DNA of 64,000 nucleotides from Microbacterium phyllosphaerae (GTDB lineage Bacteria > Actinomycetota > Actinomycetes > Actinomycetales > Microbacteriaceae), in NCBI RefSeq assembly GCF_017876435.1, contig NZ_JAGIOA010000001.1:1922001-1986000 (forward strand), in the 5' to 3' direction. The notes under the pieces are model-generated. The model was not told the DNA's origin and made no database searches. It saw only the letters and a list, made by a program, of their open reading frames with translations. Positions 1 to 11,459 of the stretch are shown here, in pieces; the stretch's first letter is position 1, and the number at the start of each line of letters is the position of its first letter. The position numbers and the translations under genes are program-made.

Positions 1-2164
<2,164 letters not shown>

Positions 2165-2174
2165 GCTGGGGATC

Positions 2175-2993
2175 GTGAGTCACGCTGCTGTCGGGGCGCC
2201 CGGGACGCCCCGGCGCTATCTGCATTCCCTGTGGCTTCTGTCTGCCCGGGATCTGAAGGTCCGCTATTCGACGAGCCTCCTGGGTTATCTGTGGTCGGTG
2301 CTCGATCCGCTGGTCATGAGCGCGATCTACTGGTTCGTCTTCACGCAGATCTTCCATCGCGACGTCGGCGAAGAGCCCTACATCGTGTTCCTGATCAGCG
2401 CTCTGCTGCCGTGGGTCTGGTTCAACGCGTCAGTGTCGGACTTCACCCGTGCCTTCAAAAAGGACGCCAGGCTCGTCCGTTCCACCGCGATTCCCCGATC
2501 GATCTGGGTCAACCGCATCGTGCTGAGCAAGGGCATGGAGTACCTGTTCTCCCTCCCCGTGCTGGCGGCGTTCGTCGTGATCAACCTGCTCGTCGAGCAG
2601 AACCCCGCATTCAGGGTCGAGGTCGGCTGGGGCATCCTCTGGATGCCCGTCGCCATGATCCTCCAGACGGTCCTGCTGGTGGGGCTGGGGCTCCTCGTCG
2701 CCCCCCTGTGCGTCCTGTACGTCGACCTCGAGCGGACGACGGCGCTGATTCTGCGGGCGATGTTCTATGCGACGCCGATCATCTACAACGTCACCGATCT
2801 TCCCGGGGCGTTCCAGACACTCGGCGCATTCAATCCGCTCTCCGGGATCTTCATGCTCTACCGGATGCCGTTCTTCCCCGATCAGTGGAACCCGTTCACG
2901 CTGCTGGTCAGCGTTGCGATGAGTCTGGTGATCCTGGCACTGGGGATCTGGGTCTTCCGGGCCATGGAACGACCCGTTCTGAAGGAGCTGTGA
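2175..2993 (+). CDS. Polysaccharide ABC exporter, permease subunit (Wzm/TagG type)
   Basis: 272 residues with about six hydrophobic segments after a short cytoplasmic N-terminus; the segment DLKVRYSTSLLGYLWSVLDP is the hallmark start of ABC-2 type polysaccharide or teichoic-acid export permeases. It would form the membrane channel that moves a lipid-linked glycan across the cytoplasmic membrane with the ATPase encoded next, whose ATG overlaps this stop codon (TGATG at 2991-2995). The GTG at 2175 is chosen because the upstream part of the frame lies inside glf and because a TAAGCT hexamer is correctly spaced. In mycobacteria the corresponding pair (Rv3783/Rv3781) flanks glfT1 and exports galactan precursor; the same substrate is inferred here. 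Confidence 0.88.
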   Translation: MSHAAVGAPGTPRRYLHSLWLLSARDLKVRYSTSLLGYLWSVLDPLVMSAIYWFVFTQIFHRDVGEEPYIVFLISALLPWVWFNASVSDFTRAFKKDARLVRSTAIPRSIWVNRIVLSKGMEYLFSLPVLAAFVVINLLVEQNPAFRVEVGWGILWMPVAMILQTVLLVGLGLLVAPLCVLYVDLERTTALILRAMFYATPIIYNVTDLPGAFQTLGAFNPLSGIFMLYRMPFFPDQWNPFTLLVSVAMSLVILALGIWVFRAMERPVLKEL

Positions 2994-3727
2994 TGTCGGC
3001 CGCGATCGAGGTCAAGGGACTGGGCGTCCGCTTCCGACGCAACCGCCGGGGGCAGCGGAGCTTCAAGGACCTCTTCGCAGGAGCATCGCGGCGTTCGCGC
3101 CCCGGCGAGTTCTGGGCGCTGCGCGACGTCTCGTTCACTGTGCAGGCGGGTGAGTCGATCGGCGTGGTCGGCCGGAACGGCCAGGGAAAGTCCACGCTTC
3201 TGCGCCTTGTGGCCAAGGTTCTGCTCGGCGACGAGGGGACGGTCACGGTCAACGGCGGAGTCGCTCCTCTGATCGAGATCACCGGTGGCTTCGTCGGAGA
3301 CCTCACGGTGCGCGAGAACGTGCGCCTCACTGCCGGTCTGCACGGTATGTCGCGCGATGAGGTCTCGCGTCGGTACGACGACATCATCGGGTTCGCAGAG
3401 CTCGCCGGCTTCGAGGACACGCCTTACAAGCACCTGTCGAACGGCATGAAGGTACGCCTGGCGTTCTCTGTCGTCTCGCAACTCGACGAGCCGATCCTTC
3501 TGGTCGACGAAGTGCTGGCAGTCGGCGACAAGGCGTTCCGGGAGAAGTGCTACAAGCGGATCGACGAACTCCTCGCGGACGGCCGGACGCTGTTCTTCGT
3601 CAGCCACAACGAACGTGACCTGCGCCGATTCTGCACGCGAGGGCTCTACCTCGACAAGGGCGCGCTCGTGCTCGACGCTCCGATCGCGGATGTCCTCGAC
3701 CGGTACAACGCCGACTACAACTCCTGA
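2993..3727 (+). CDS. Polysaccharide ABC exporter, ATP-binding subunit (Wzt/TagH type)
   Basis: 244 residues. Walker A is GRNGQGKST (60-68), the signature motif reads LSNGM instead of LSGGQ, as is usual for Wzt/TagH exporters, Walker B is ILLVDEVLAVGD and the switch histidine lies in FVSHNERDL. It ends soon after the nucleotide-binding domain, so it lacks the C-terminal carbohydrate-binding domain of some Wzt proteins, meaning export is probably not gated by a terminal sugar modification read by this subunit. It is translationally coupled to the permease by an overlap. The glf-permease-ATPase trio faces the minus-strand glycosyltransferase genes. Confidence 0.88.
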   Translation: MSAAIEVKGLGVRFRRNRRGQRSFKDLFAGASRRSRPGEFWALRDVSFTVQAGESIGVVGRNGQGKSTLLRLVAKVLLGDEGTVTVNGGVAPLIEITGGFVGDLTVRENVRLTAGLHGMSRDEVSRRYDDIIGFAELAGFEDTPYKHLSNGMKVRLAFSVVSQLDEPILLVDEVLAVGDKAFREKCYKRIDELLADGRTLFFVSHNERDLRRFCTRGLYLDKGALVLDAPIADVLDRYNADYNS

Positions 3728-3761
3728 CCCACGCGCCCCGGACGACGCGCGAGCGGCGCAG

Positions 3762-4358
3762 TCAGAGACCGACGAGTCCGTTCAGCGTCTGCAACGCGGC
3801 GCGGACGTCGTCCAGAGCGGCCGAGGTGTTCGACCCCGCAGTGAGTGCTGAGCGGAGGTCTGTGAGTTTCTGGGAGTATGCGAACAGGCCGTCGTTCCAC
3901 GGAGAGTTGATCGACGACGGGGGAGGCGTGTCGGCGATCCGCTGAGCATCCTCCTGCAACGTGTCGACGATCGAGACCGCATCCTGCCCGCTGGAGCCGG
4001 CGATGATGTCGAGTCCCTGTGCAGCGTCCTGCAGGCGTGGACCCACCTGGTTCCGGAATGCCGCGACGCTCGGGTCCGCCACCGGAGGTGCCTCCGTCTG
4101 CACGGGAGGATCGGGTGTGGCCGTCGGGGTCGGCGCGGCTGTGGGAGTCGGCGACGCGGTCGGGGTCGCGGAGGGCGAGGGCGTTGCGGTCGTGCCGGGC
4201 TCCGGTGCGTCACCCCGGGGGAGGAACAGGAACAAGAGCACACCGACGATCACGAGCGCGGCCACGATCAGGCCGACGATCAGCCAGATGCGCCCCTTGT
4301 TGCTCGGCTTGGGAGGAAGCGGTGCCCAGCGGAGCTCGGGCTGCTGCTCGTCGGTCAT
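3762..4358 (-). CDS. Membrane-anchored protein with Pro/Thr-rich linker, function unknown
   Basis: 198 residues. Residues about 22-47 form one transmembrane helix with a short cytoplasmic N-terminus, followed by a low-complexity linker of repeated TPTASPTPTA-like units (about 55-92) and an extracytoplasmic helical domain of about 100 residues with no catalytic motif I recognise. The topology suggests a wall-spanning stalk carrying a small domain outside the membrane. It starts 4 bases after the end of the GlfT1-like gene and is the last gene of that operon, so a role in envelope glycan assembly or anchoring is inferred from position only. Confidence 0.75.
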   Translation of the reverse strand: MTDEQQPELRWAPLPPKPSNKGRIWLIVGLIVAALVIVGVLLFLFLPRGDAPEPGTTATPSPSATPTASPTPTAAPTPTATPDPPVQTEAPPVADPSVAAFRNQVGPRLQDAAQGLDIIAGSSGQDAVSIVDTLQEDAQRIADTPPPSSINSPWNDGLFAYSQKLTDLRSALTAGSNTSAALDDVRAALQTLNGLVGL

Positions 4359-4362
4359 CGTG

Positions 4363-5325
4363 TCATGCCTCCAGGGGTGCCATCGGCTGCCAGGAGCGGT
4401 CGCGGCCGATCCGGCCGCCCTCCTTGAGTCCGCGGAACAGGTTGCTGGTGCCGCGTACGGTGCGCTCGACGAAGAAGAGTCGGATGATCTCCTTCGCGAA
4501 CGTCATCGCGGTGCCCAGGCCGAACAGAACCGGGTTGTAGTTGTCGTGCACTCGGTAGTACTGCTTGATGTAGGCCCGATTGCGCATGATGTAGAATCGG
4601 TAGGCGTTGCTCGAGGCGTTCATGTGGCGGATGCCCATGTCCCACTGCTTGATCTCGCGCGTGCGGCGAAGCACGAACTCATCCACGATGACCGCTGTGG
4701 TCTTTCGTGAGGCCAGCCAGCCGTACATCTGGTCATCCCAGTAGATGAAGAACCGGGGGTCGGGCAGTCCGATCTGCGTCACGATCGAGCGGTGGATGAA
4801 CATGCCCTCGAAGCATCCGCTGTTCATCTCCTTGTAGCCCGACGAGTCGAAACCGGACGGCGCGAAGGGGATGGGGATTCCCATGCGCTCGGCGATCCTG
4901 TACTGCCAGTAGAACTCGCTGCCGTCGTAGTCGTACCGGCGTCCCTGGATGCTCTTGAAGCGGGGCGCCCACTTGCCCATCTTGGCGAGACCGTCGGGGA
5001 CGACCTCGACGTCGTCGTCCATCATCCAGATCCACTCGGAGCCGAGCTCGTACGCGGTGCGCATCCCCTCGCTGAAACCTCCGGAGCCTCCTGTGTTCGT
5101 CTCGAGTCGTCGGTAGACGAGGTCGGTGCCCAGACGCGGGCGGAACGATTCGACGACCTCGGTGGTGTCGTCGGCCGACGCGTTGTCGATGACGACGACG
5201 TGCCCCGGCTTCGGTGACATCGAGCTGATGCTCTCGAGCAGGCCCGTCAACAGGTGCGACCTGTTGTAGGTCACGATGACGATGCTCGCCGATGCCGGAT
5301 CGAATGCAGCGGGCGCCGCGCTCAT
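4363..5325 (-). CDS. GT2 galactofuranosyltransferase, GlfT1-like
   Basis: 320 residues, GT-A fold family 2 glycosyltransferase. It begins ASIVIVTYNRSHLLTGLLES, has NTGGSGGFSEGM (77-88) and the metal- and nucleotide-binding DDD at 103-105, and ends in a segment FYIMRNRAYIKQYYR typical of the mycobacterial GlfT1 group. GlfT1 adds the first galactofuranose residues to the lipid-linked acceptor. Here the acceptor is unknown because these organisms lack the arabinogalactan linkage unit of mycobacteria. The ATG overlaps the stop of the upstream GlfT2-like gene by 4 bases (ATGA), showing translational coupling. A rhamnosyl- or other galactosyltransferase is the main alternative. Confidence 0.82.
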   Translation of the reverse strand: MSAAPAAFDPASASIVIVTYNRSHLLTGLLESISSMSPKPGHVVVIDNASADDTTEVVESFRPRLGTDLVYRRLETNTGGSGGFSEGMRTAYELGSEWIWMMDDDVEVVPDGLAKMGKWAPRFKSIQGRRYDYDGSEFYWQYRIAERMGIPIPFAPSGFDSSGYKEMNSGCFEGMFIHRSIVTQIGLPDPRFFIYWDDQMYGWLASRKTTAVIVDEFVLRRTREIKQWDMGIRHMNASSNAYRFYIMRNRAYIKQYYRVHDNYNPVLFGLGTAMTFAKEIIRLFFVERTVRGTSNLFRGLKEGGRIGRDRSWQPMAPLEA

Positions 5326-7259
5326 GCCTTCTCCTCGAAGATCTTCTGCCAGGAAGCGGGGGCCGTCAGCTCGGGGAGCGCCTCACGGTACTGCCGCTGG
5401 AGTTCGGGCCAGCGTCGTCTCAGCTGTGCGTGCAGGCGGATCGTGTCGCGGAGCATCCGGCGGTACTTGCCACGGTCGCGGGTGTAGACGTTCTTGCCGG
5501 AGCCGTCTGCAGCGCTGACGAGTGCACTGTCGAACACCGGGACACGCCACCAGTGCGCATCCTCCTTGCCGAACTCCACCTCGGGCTGCGCGATGTTCGC
5601 AGGATCCGGGCTGTGCAGCCAATGGGCGGCGAGTGTGGAGAGGGTGAACCAGCGCAGCTTCAGGCCCTTGGGGCTGTCGTAATCGTTCTTCGAGAGGCGC
5701 TTGTACACCTGGCGCCCGTGGCGAGCGTGAAGCACGGTCGACGGGTCGCGGTGGACGATGGTCTCCGGGTACTCGGCCGCGAGAGCCCTCGCGGCCGGCA
5801 TCGACGTGGCGAGGTTCTTCCGCATGTGGCCGGGGCCCGACAGCACGTCCTTCAATGCCTGCGCGCGCAGGGCGACGGGGTAGTACTGCATCATCATCAG
5901 GTGCTTGAGGTCGACTCGGCGACTGTGTGTCAGCAGCCGTCCGCCACGAGGGGCGTTCGAGTGCAGCAGACCGGCGACGATGCGGTTGCGGGCATGGAAG
6001 TACGCCTGCCAGTCGATCGTGTCGTCCTTGTTGACCCACGAGACGTGCCACAGCGCGACGCCCGGCATCGACACCGTGGGGAAGCCCGCCTCACCGGCGC
6101 GCAGGCAGAACTCCGCGTCGTCCCACTTGATGAACGCGGGCAGCGACAGGCCCACCTCGCGGATCGCGTCGAGCGGGATCAGGCACATCCACCACCCGTT
6201 GTAGTCGGAGTCCATCCGCATGTGCAGCAGCGGCGACTGGCGCAGGTTGGCGACACCGAAGTCGTGCGGCATCTTCTCCTGATACAGGTTGCGCCACATG
6301 AACGGGTGCTCGTCGACCACCTCGGCCCAGCCGTGCAGCTTGGGGCGGTCGAGAAGGTCGAACATGTGCCCACCCACGAGCACAGGGGTGGTCGCGTACT
6401 GGCCGAAGACGATCGACCGGCGCAGGGACTCGGGCTCGAGACGGACGTCGTCGTCGAGCAGCTGCACGAAGTCGCTCTCGGGGCGCTGCAGGGTCTCGTG
6501 CATCGCCCGGGCGAAGCCGCCGGAGCCGCCGAGGTTGGCCTGGCGGATCACCTGCAGGGTCTCACCCAGCTGCTCGGAGACCTCCGTGAAGCCGACCTGG
6601 TCGGCGACCAGCTGCGTGCCCTGGTCGACCAGGAAGATCCGATCGACGAACTCCAGCGCGTCGGGGGAGGAGGCGAGAGCGCGGAGCGTCTCGACGCAGT
6701 AGTCCGGCTTGTTGTACGTGGTGATGCCGAGGGATGCCTTGCCCAGGCGAGCAGGCTCCTGCTCTGTGGTCCACTCGGCCCCTTCGAGGACCGCGTGCTT
6801 CTCGTCGGCGACGATGTCGAACCAGATCCAACCGCCGTCGCTGTACTGGGTCAGGTCGAGGTCGAACGACGTGGATGCCTCGCCTGTCACCTCCTGGGTC
6901 GCGACGCGTTGGCGTATGCCGCTGCCGTTCGAACGGTAGACCAGCACGGTCGCCGGCCCTGTCGTCCGAACCGTCAGCCGCACCTGGCGGACACTCGTCC
7001 AGTGCTGCCAGTATGAGGCGGGGAAGGCGTTGAAGTACGTGCCGAGCGAGACCCGTCGACCCGCGACGATGCGTGCACGGTGTCGCCCGAGGATGTTGCC
7101 CAGGTGAGCGCGGTTGGAGACCCGGACCGGTTCTTCTTCGATGACCGACCACGTCTCGGGGTCTGCATACAGCGGCAGGAGGTCGGGGTCGCGGTCAAGG
7201 GGGAAGACGACGTTCTGCAGGATGTGGACCAAGGGTTCATTCTCCGATTGTTCGCGCAA
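5322..7259 (-). CDS. glfT2: Galactofuranosyltransferase, GlfT2-like polymerase
   Basis: 645 residues, close to the roughly 640 of mycobacterial GlfT2. The N-terminal beta-sandwich region carries LGTYFNAFPASYWQHW, the GT-A domain begins LGITTYNKPDYCVETL, DDD is at 269-271, and the late motifs KWDDAEFCLRAGE and ALWHVSWVNKDD carry the Asp and His expected for the catalytic base and metal ligand. GlfT2 polymerises galactofuranose with alternating beta-1,5 and beta-1,6 linkages from UDP-Galf on the inner membrane face. The start is uncertain: TTG at 7259 is the longest possibility, and another TTG at 7232 has GGAG in front. A TAAGCT hexamer at 7302-7307 on this strand is a plausible -10. First gene of a three-gene operon. 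Confidence 0.9.
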   Translation of the reverse strand: MREQSENEPLVHILQNVVFPLDRDPDLLPLYADPETWSVIEEEPVRVSNRAHLGNILGRHRARIVAGRRVSLGTYFNAFPASYWQHWTSVRQVRLTVRTTGPATVLVYRSNGSGIRQRVATQEVTGEASTSFDLDLTQYSDGGWIWFDIVADEKHAVLEGAEWTTEQEPARLGKASLGITTYNKPDYCVETLRALASSPDALEFVDRIFLVDQGTQLVADQVGFTEVSEQLGETLQVIRQANLGGSGGFARAMHETLQRPESDFVQLLDDDVRLEPESLRRSIVFGQYATTPVLVGGHMFDLLDRPKLHGWAEVVDEHPFMWRNLYQEKMPHDFGVANLRQSPLLHMRMDSDYNGWWMCLIPLDAIREVGLSLPAFIKWDDAEFCLRAGEAGFPTVSMPGVALWHVSWVNKDDTIDWQAYFHARNRIVAGLLHSNAPRGGRLLTHSRRVDLKHLMMMQYYPVALRAQALKDVLSGPGHMRKNLATSMPAARALAAEYPETIVHRDPSTVLHARHGRQVYKRLSKNDYDSPKGLKLRWFTLSTLAAHWLHSPDPANIAQPEVEFGKEDAHWWRVPVFDSALVSAADGSGKNVYTRDRGKYRRMLRDTIRLHAQLRRRWPELQRQYREALPELTAPASWQKIFEEKA

Positions 7260-7360
7260 TGCGCACCGTTCACCGGCCGCGGCGCTGGACGAGCAGTGAG
7301 TAGCTTACTTGGCGCGGCTTGGCATCTGCGGAGAGCGCGCCGCCTCGGTCCGCGCCGAGC

Positions 7361-8659
7361 TCAGCGTTCCGGCCGCAACGTCGGGATCGCACCGGTGTGC
7401 GCGGCGTCCATGCTCTCGCGCCACGACCTCGTCTGCCCCGCGCGCAAAGCGCACAGCACGAGCATGAACCAGCCGGCGCCGACGATCGTGAAGCTCTCGA
7501 ACATCGACTCCACGGCGAGCGTCACCAGCATGAGCGGGGTCCATGCGTAGACGACGGAACGCCGCACACTCGCGACGAGCCAGGACCGCACGGTGGCGAT
7601 GCCCCCGAACAGGAGAAAGAGCACGAGGCCTGCCGTGCCGAGCTGCAGCAGCACGTCGAAGTACGCGTTGAGCGCGCTCTGATGGTGATCCTCGAGCAGG
7701 AAGTTGATGTAGGTGAACGGGTATTCGCCTCGAGCCCAGGAACCGAACCAGCCCCAGCCCTCGATCGGCTTGAGTGCGACGAAGTCGAGGATGGTGTTCC
7801 ACAGCGTCGCTCTGATCGAGAAGTCCGAGCCCGCATCGAGCAGCGCGATGATCACATGGCGCAGGGCGAACGCCGCAGCGAGTGCGAGCGCGACGAGGAC
7901 GCCGAGCACCCATTGCACGATCGTCCGCCGCTCCGCCGGGGCATGGCGCACGATCGCGAGCGCGGTCGCCACCACGGCGACCCCGGCCGCCAGCACGAGC
8001 ACGGTCGGGGACGCGGACAGGAAGGCCAGCAGAGTCGCGAGCGCGATCGAGGGCACCGCGATGCGGACGTTCAGCGACTGCGAACGCCACTCGACGACGA
8101 AGGTGATCAGGGCGATCACGGTGACGAAGCCGAGCATGTTGCGGCTGCCGAAGATCCCCTGCACCGGGCCGCCGTCTGCGAGCAGGCCCTGGATGCCGAG
8201 GAACGTGAACGGGGTGTCGAGCAGGACTCCGGAGAGGATCTCCAGTCCCAGTGACACGACCAGCAGGATCCTCAGCGTGTCGCCGAGCGCGCGGACCGTC
8301 TGCAGCGTGTCGCGGATGTGTCCGACCGTGATGGCCAGGAAGGCGAACCCGAAGAGCTCGATCCAGCCGAAGACGGTGTCGGTCTTGTCCGTGGTCCACA
8401 CGACGCTGACGGCCGCCCAGACGAGGAACGCCAGAAGCGACGACGGGGCGATGCGCAGCAGGGAGAGCTCCTCGCGTCGCACCCACAGGATGCAGGCGCC
8501 GAGTGCGCAGAGCGCGGCGATCACCGTCGCGAGGGTCACGGGAGACGCAGCGCGCTCGATCGTGAACGCGGCGAAGACCGCAGTCAGGACGGCGATCGTG
8601 TACGCGCGAGCGAACTCTGCAGACCCGAGCAGATCGGTGAGGCGACGAGTCAGCGTCAC
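7361..8659 (-). CDS. O-antigen ligase/polymerase family membrane protein (Wzy_C), copy 1
   Basis: 432 residues with about ten to twelve hydrophobic helices. The segment GIFGSRNMLGFVTVIAL and the large loop with LKPIEGWGWFGSWARGEYP followed by HHQSALNAYFDVLLQLG are the typical periplasmic-loop signatures of the Wzy_C/O-antigen ligase family. Such proteins polymerise or ligate lipid-linked glycans outside the membrane. The GTG start overlaps the stop of the upstream paralogue (GTGA at 8656-8659). The two neighbouring paralogues suggest one polymerase and one ligase, or ligases with different acceptors, but the sequence alone does not separate these options. Confidence 0.82.
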   Translation of the reverse strand: MTLTRRLTDLLGSAEFARAYTIAVLTAVFAAFTIERAASPVTLATVIAALCALGACILWVRREELSLLRIAPSSLLAFLVWAAVSVVWTTDKTDTVFGWIELFGFAFLAITVGHIRDTLQTVRALGDTLRILLVVSLGLEILSGVLLDTPFTFLGIQGLLADGGPVQGIFGSRNMLGFVTVIALITFVVEWRSQSLNVRIAVPSIALATLLAFLSASPTVLVLAAGVAVVATALAIVRHAPAERRTIVQWVLGVLVALALAAAFALRHVIIALLDAGSDFSIRATLWNTILDFVALKPIEGWGWFGSWARGEYPFTYINFLLEDHHQSALNAYFDVLLQLGTAGLVLFLLFGGIATVRSWLVASVRRSVVYAWTPLMLVTLAVESMFESFTIVGAGWFMLVLCALRAGQTRSWRESMDAAHTGAIPTLRPER

Positions 8660-10071
8660 GGAACCCGCCGAGCTCTCTCGCCGCGCTCGATCACGCGCTC
8701 CCGCTCCCCGATGCCGACGAGCGGCACGGCCTTGATCTTGAAGGACAGCAGGACGAGCAGCATCCAGCCCCAGAGCATGATGGGTGTCGACTCCGTGAGG
8801 CCCTGCACGAGAAGCACGATCGTGAAGAGGCTGGGCAGCAGGGTGATCGCAGAGTACGAGCGATCGGCCTTGAGATCCCAGCGGGGGCGGTCGATGGCGA
8901 AGAACCACGAACGCCAGAGGAGGCTGAGGTACGCGAGCGCCATGATGATGACACCGACGACGCCGAGCTGCAGCAGCACATCGAGCCACATGTTGTGCGC
9001 ATGGAACACGGTGATGCCGTGATCGGTGATCCACCCGTCGAAAGCGGGATCGAACGGCACCCACGGACTCGAGAACCCGTTTCCGAAGATCGGATGCTGC
9101 GACGCACGCTCGAGCACCTTGTCCCAGATCTTGTCGGACCGGCCGGTGAGGTCGGCGCTGCGGCCGAGCAGCGCGAAGAGCGGCTCACGCAGGAGCCACA
9201 CGAGGGCGCTCACGACCACCGCGCCGCCGATGAACACGACGTAGAGGCGCGTGCGTCCGCCCGGGGTCTTCGCCCGACGCATCAGCAGCGCGACGACGAG
9301 CACCACGGCTGCGGCCGCCGCGCACGCGTATGCGGTCGCCGAGCCCGCGCGCAGCAGGAAGTACGCGGCGAGCAGCGTCCACAACGCGAGCGTCGTACGC
9401 CAGCGAACGCGAGCGGCGAACAGCACGCCGAACGTGATGATCGCGAAGAGGCAGATGATGGCCAACAGGTTCGAGTTGCCCACGATGCCCTGGATGCGGC
9501 CGCCGTCGAGCAGATTGCCGCGCACCCAGTACCAGTGGGCGTTCGCCTCGCCCTCGGGGCGGACGAAGAAGTTCGGCAGGATCGGCGTCTGGACCACCAG
9601 GGCCACCCAGAGCTCCATGGCCAGGGAGAGGCCGAGGATCCACTTGAAGGCGGAGGCGAGCGCGCGCACGATCTCGTGCCACGTGAGCACATGCACGATG
9701 AAGAGGGCGTTCACGGTCACCGTGGCGAGCAGCACCCAGGTGACGATCGTGGCTCCGGGCCATTGCGACCACGCGATCGAGATCAGCGCGAGCACCGTGT
9801 ACCCGGTCGCCGCCCAGGGAAGCCGTCGCCAGGCGAAGGCGTTCGGGCGCTTGCGGGCGATCATCGGAATGCCGATCGCAAGGGTGGACAGCAGGAACGC
9901 GACGAGGGTGATCGCGGCGCCGATCTCGCCCAGGAGGTTGTATACCGCCGAGTGGGCGAAGGTCGCGAACAGCACGAGGATGATGTACCCGCGCAACAGA
10001 AGATGCCCCGTCGACTCGCGCTCGGGCGCTGTGGGCGGGGCGGCCACCGGATGCTTCGTGTAGTGCGCCAT
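8656..10071 (-). CDS. O-antigen ligase/polymerase family membrane protein (Wzy_C), copy 2
   Basis: 471 residues, multi-helix membrane protein of the same family as the gene that follows it. The conserved parts are GNLLDGGRIQGIVGNSNLLA in the middle and, in the large outer loop, HPIFGNGFSSPWVPFDP followed by FHAHNMWLDVLLQLG, where the His-rich segment is typical of ligases. ATG 10071 is chosen over an upstream in-frame candidate because TAGCCT ends 7 bases before it on this strand (10079-10084) and no Shine-Dalgarno sequence is present. It diverges from manA. Probable role: attachment or polymerisation of the envelope glycan produced by the glf locus. Confidence 0.83.
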   Translation of the reverse strand: MAHYTKHPVAAPPTAPERESTGHLLLRGYIILVLFATFAHSAVYNLLGEIGAAITLVAFLLSTLAIGIPMIARKRPNAFAWRRLPWAATGYTVLALISIAWSQWPGATIVTWVLLATVTVNALFIVHVLTWHEIVRALASAFKWILGLSLAMELWVALVVQTPILPNFFVRPEGEANAHWYWVRGNLLDGGRIQGIVGNSNLLAIICLFAIITFGVLFAARVRWRTTLALWTLLAAYFLLRAGSATAYACAAAAAVVLVVALLMRRAKTPGGRTRLYVVFIGGAVVVSALVWLLREPLFALLGRSADLTGRSDKIWDKVLERASQHPIFGNGFSSPWVPFDPAFDGWITDHGITVFHAHNMWLDVLLQLGVVGVIIMALAYLSLLWRSWFFAIDRPRWDLKADRSYSAITLLPSLFTIVLLVQGLTESTPIMLWGWMLLVLLSFKIKAVPLVGIGERERVIERGERARRVP

Positions 10072-10159
10072 CGCGTTCAGGCTACCGCGCGCAGCTCGCA
10101 CCGCACCTGAGCGCGAGGCGCTCGTCACGACGACTTTCCGCTACCAATACTCTGGACTC

Positions 10160-11302
10160 ATGCTGCTCAGCCTCTCCAATGTGCCCCGCGACTACGCCTG
10201 GGGATCGCCGACGCTCCTCGCCGACCTCGAAGGTCGCAGCCCTGCGGGTGGCCCGGAGGCAGAGGTCTGGTTCGGAGATCATCCCGGTGACCCCAGCGAT
10301 GTGCAGGGCGGCGGGACACTGGATGCCGTCACGGACGGAACCCTTCCGTACCTGCTCAAGCTCCTCGCTGCGGCGTCGCCCCTGTCCATCCAGGTGCACC
10401 CCACGATCGAACAGGCCAGGGCTGGCTGGGCTCGGGAATCGTCCCTCGACGCTGACGACCCGACTCGCAACTACCGTGACGACAACCACAAGCCCGAGCT
10501 GATCGTCGCGCTGAGCGAGCGGTTCGAGTCGCTCAGCGGACTGCGCCCGGTTCCCGACACCCTGCGCCTGCTGGCTGCGCTCGGCGGCAGCACCGGCGTC
10601 ACCGAGCTGACGACGCGGCTGACGGCGTCGGGCGACGTCCTCCGCGCGACGATCGGCTGGCTGCTCTCGGGCGAGGCACAGGCCGAGGTCGACGATGTCG
10701 TTGCGTCGGTGCGTGCGACTGCGCAGTCGGATGCGGGGGAGTGGGCGACCACGCTGCGTGCCGTCTCCGCGATCGCGGACACGTACCCGGGTGACCCCGG
10801 TGTCGTCGTCGCGTTGCTGATGAACCATGTGGTGCTGCGCCGCGGCGAGGCGGTCTTCCTGCGCGCGGGGTTGCTGCACGCCTACATCTCGGGCCTCGGG
10901 GTCGAGATCATGGCCGCGAGCGACAACGTCCTTCGCGGCGGGCTCACACCCAAGCGCATCGACGTGCCCGAGCTGCTCTCGATCCTCGACACCACGACGG
11001 GTGAGGTGCCGGTGCTGCGACCGTCCACGGCCGGAGCGGTCACGGAGTACGAGGTTCCGGTCACGGACTTCGCGCTGAAGCGTGTCGCTCTGACGGGCGG
11101 TCATGTCGACGTCGATGTCAGCGGACCGACGATGGTGCTCGTGACGGCCGGTCACGTCGAGGTCGGCGGGACGACCGGCGACGCGAGGCCCGTGCCTGTG
11201 GGCACAGTGGCTTTCGCGACGGCGGACGAGGTGCAGCTCACGCTCTCGGGCGAGGGTGAGGCGTTCGTCGCATCGCCCGGTCCGTCATCCTCGGAGGCCT
11301 GA
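10160..11302 (+). CDS. manA: Mannose-6-phosphate isomerase, class I
   Basis: 380 residues, type I phosphomannose isomerase that interconverts fructose 6-phosphate and mannose 6-phosphate to supply mannose for glycans and GDP-mannose. The N-terminal NVPRDYAWGSPTLLADLEG, the zinc-site segment LSIQVHPTIEQA and NHKPELIVAL match the cupin-fold family, and AGLLHAYISGLGVEIMAASDNVLRGGLT is the conserved C-terminal half. ATG 10160 has TACTCT ending 6 bases upstream (10148-10153), predicting a leaderless mRNA. In M. tuberculosis manA lies a few genes from whiB2 and the DUF3499 gene, as here. Confidence 0.94.
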   Translation: MLLSLSNVPRDYAWGSPTLLADLEGRSPAGGPEAEVWFGDHPGDPSDVQGGGTLDAVTDGTLPYLLKLLAAASPLSIQVHPTIEQARAGWARESSLDADDPTRNYRDDNHKPELIVALSERFESLSGLRPVPDTLRLLAALGGSTGVTELTTRLTASGDVLRATIGWLLSGEAQAEVDDVVASVRATAQSDAGEWATTLRAVSAIADTYPGDPGVVVALLMNHVVLRRGEAVFLRAGLLHAYISGLGVEIMAASDNVLRGGLTPKRIDVPELLSILDTTTGEVPVLRPSTAGAVTEYEVPVTDFALKRVALTGGHVDVDVSGPTMVLVTAGHVEVGGTTGDARPVPVGTVAFATADEVQLTLSGEGEAFVASPGPSSSEA

Positions 11303-11305
11303 CCC

Positions 11306-11334
11306 CTCGCGGCGTGCGCGACACGCCGTGCGAG
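11306..11334 (+). terminator. Possible terminator after manA
   Basis: Inverted repeat CGGCGTG / CACGCCG around a 5-base loop, with flanking CTCG / CGAG able to extend it. There is no clear T-tract, so termination is uncertain. Confidence 0.35.
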
Positions 11335-11379
11335 CCTCAAGAACCTTCAAGACCTGATTGAGGGTTTACCATCCGCGAC

Positions 11380-11410
11380 TTGACCGATGGGAATGACACG
11401 GGTGTAATTA
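11380..11410 (+). promoter_or_regulatory. Putative whiB2 promoter
   Basis: TTGACC (11380-11385) and TAATTA (11405-11410) are separated by 19 bases in an otherwise GC-rich gap. This would give a leader of about 40-50 bases before the whiB2 start. Confidence 0.35.
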
Positions 11411-11459
11411 GTTGAGCACGGCCCGCCGAGGGGGCGGAATTTAGGGGTTGGAGAGCGAG

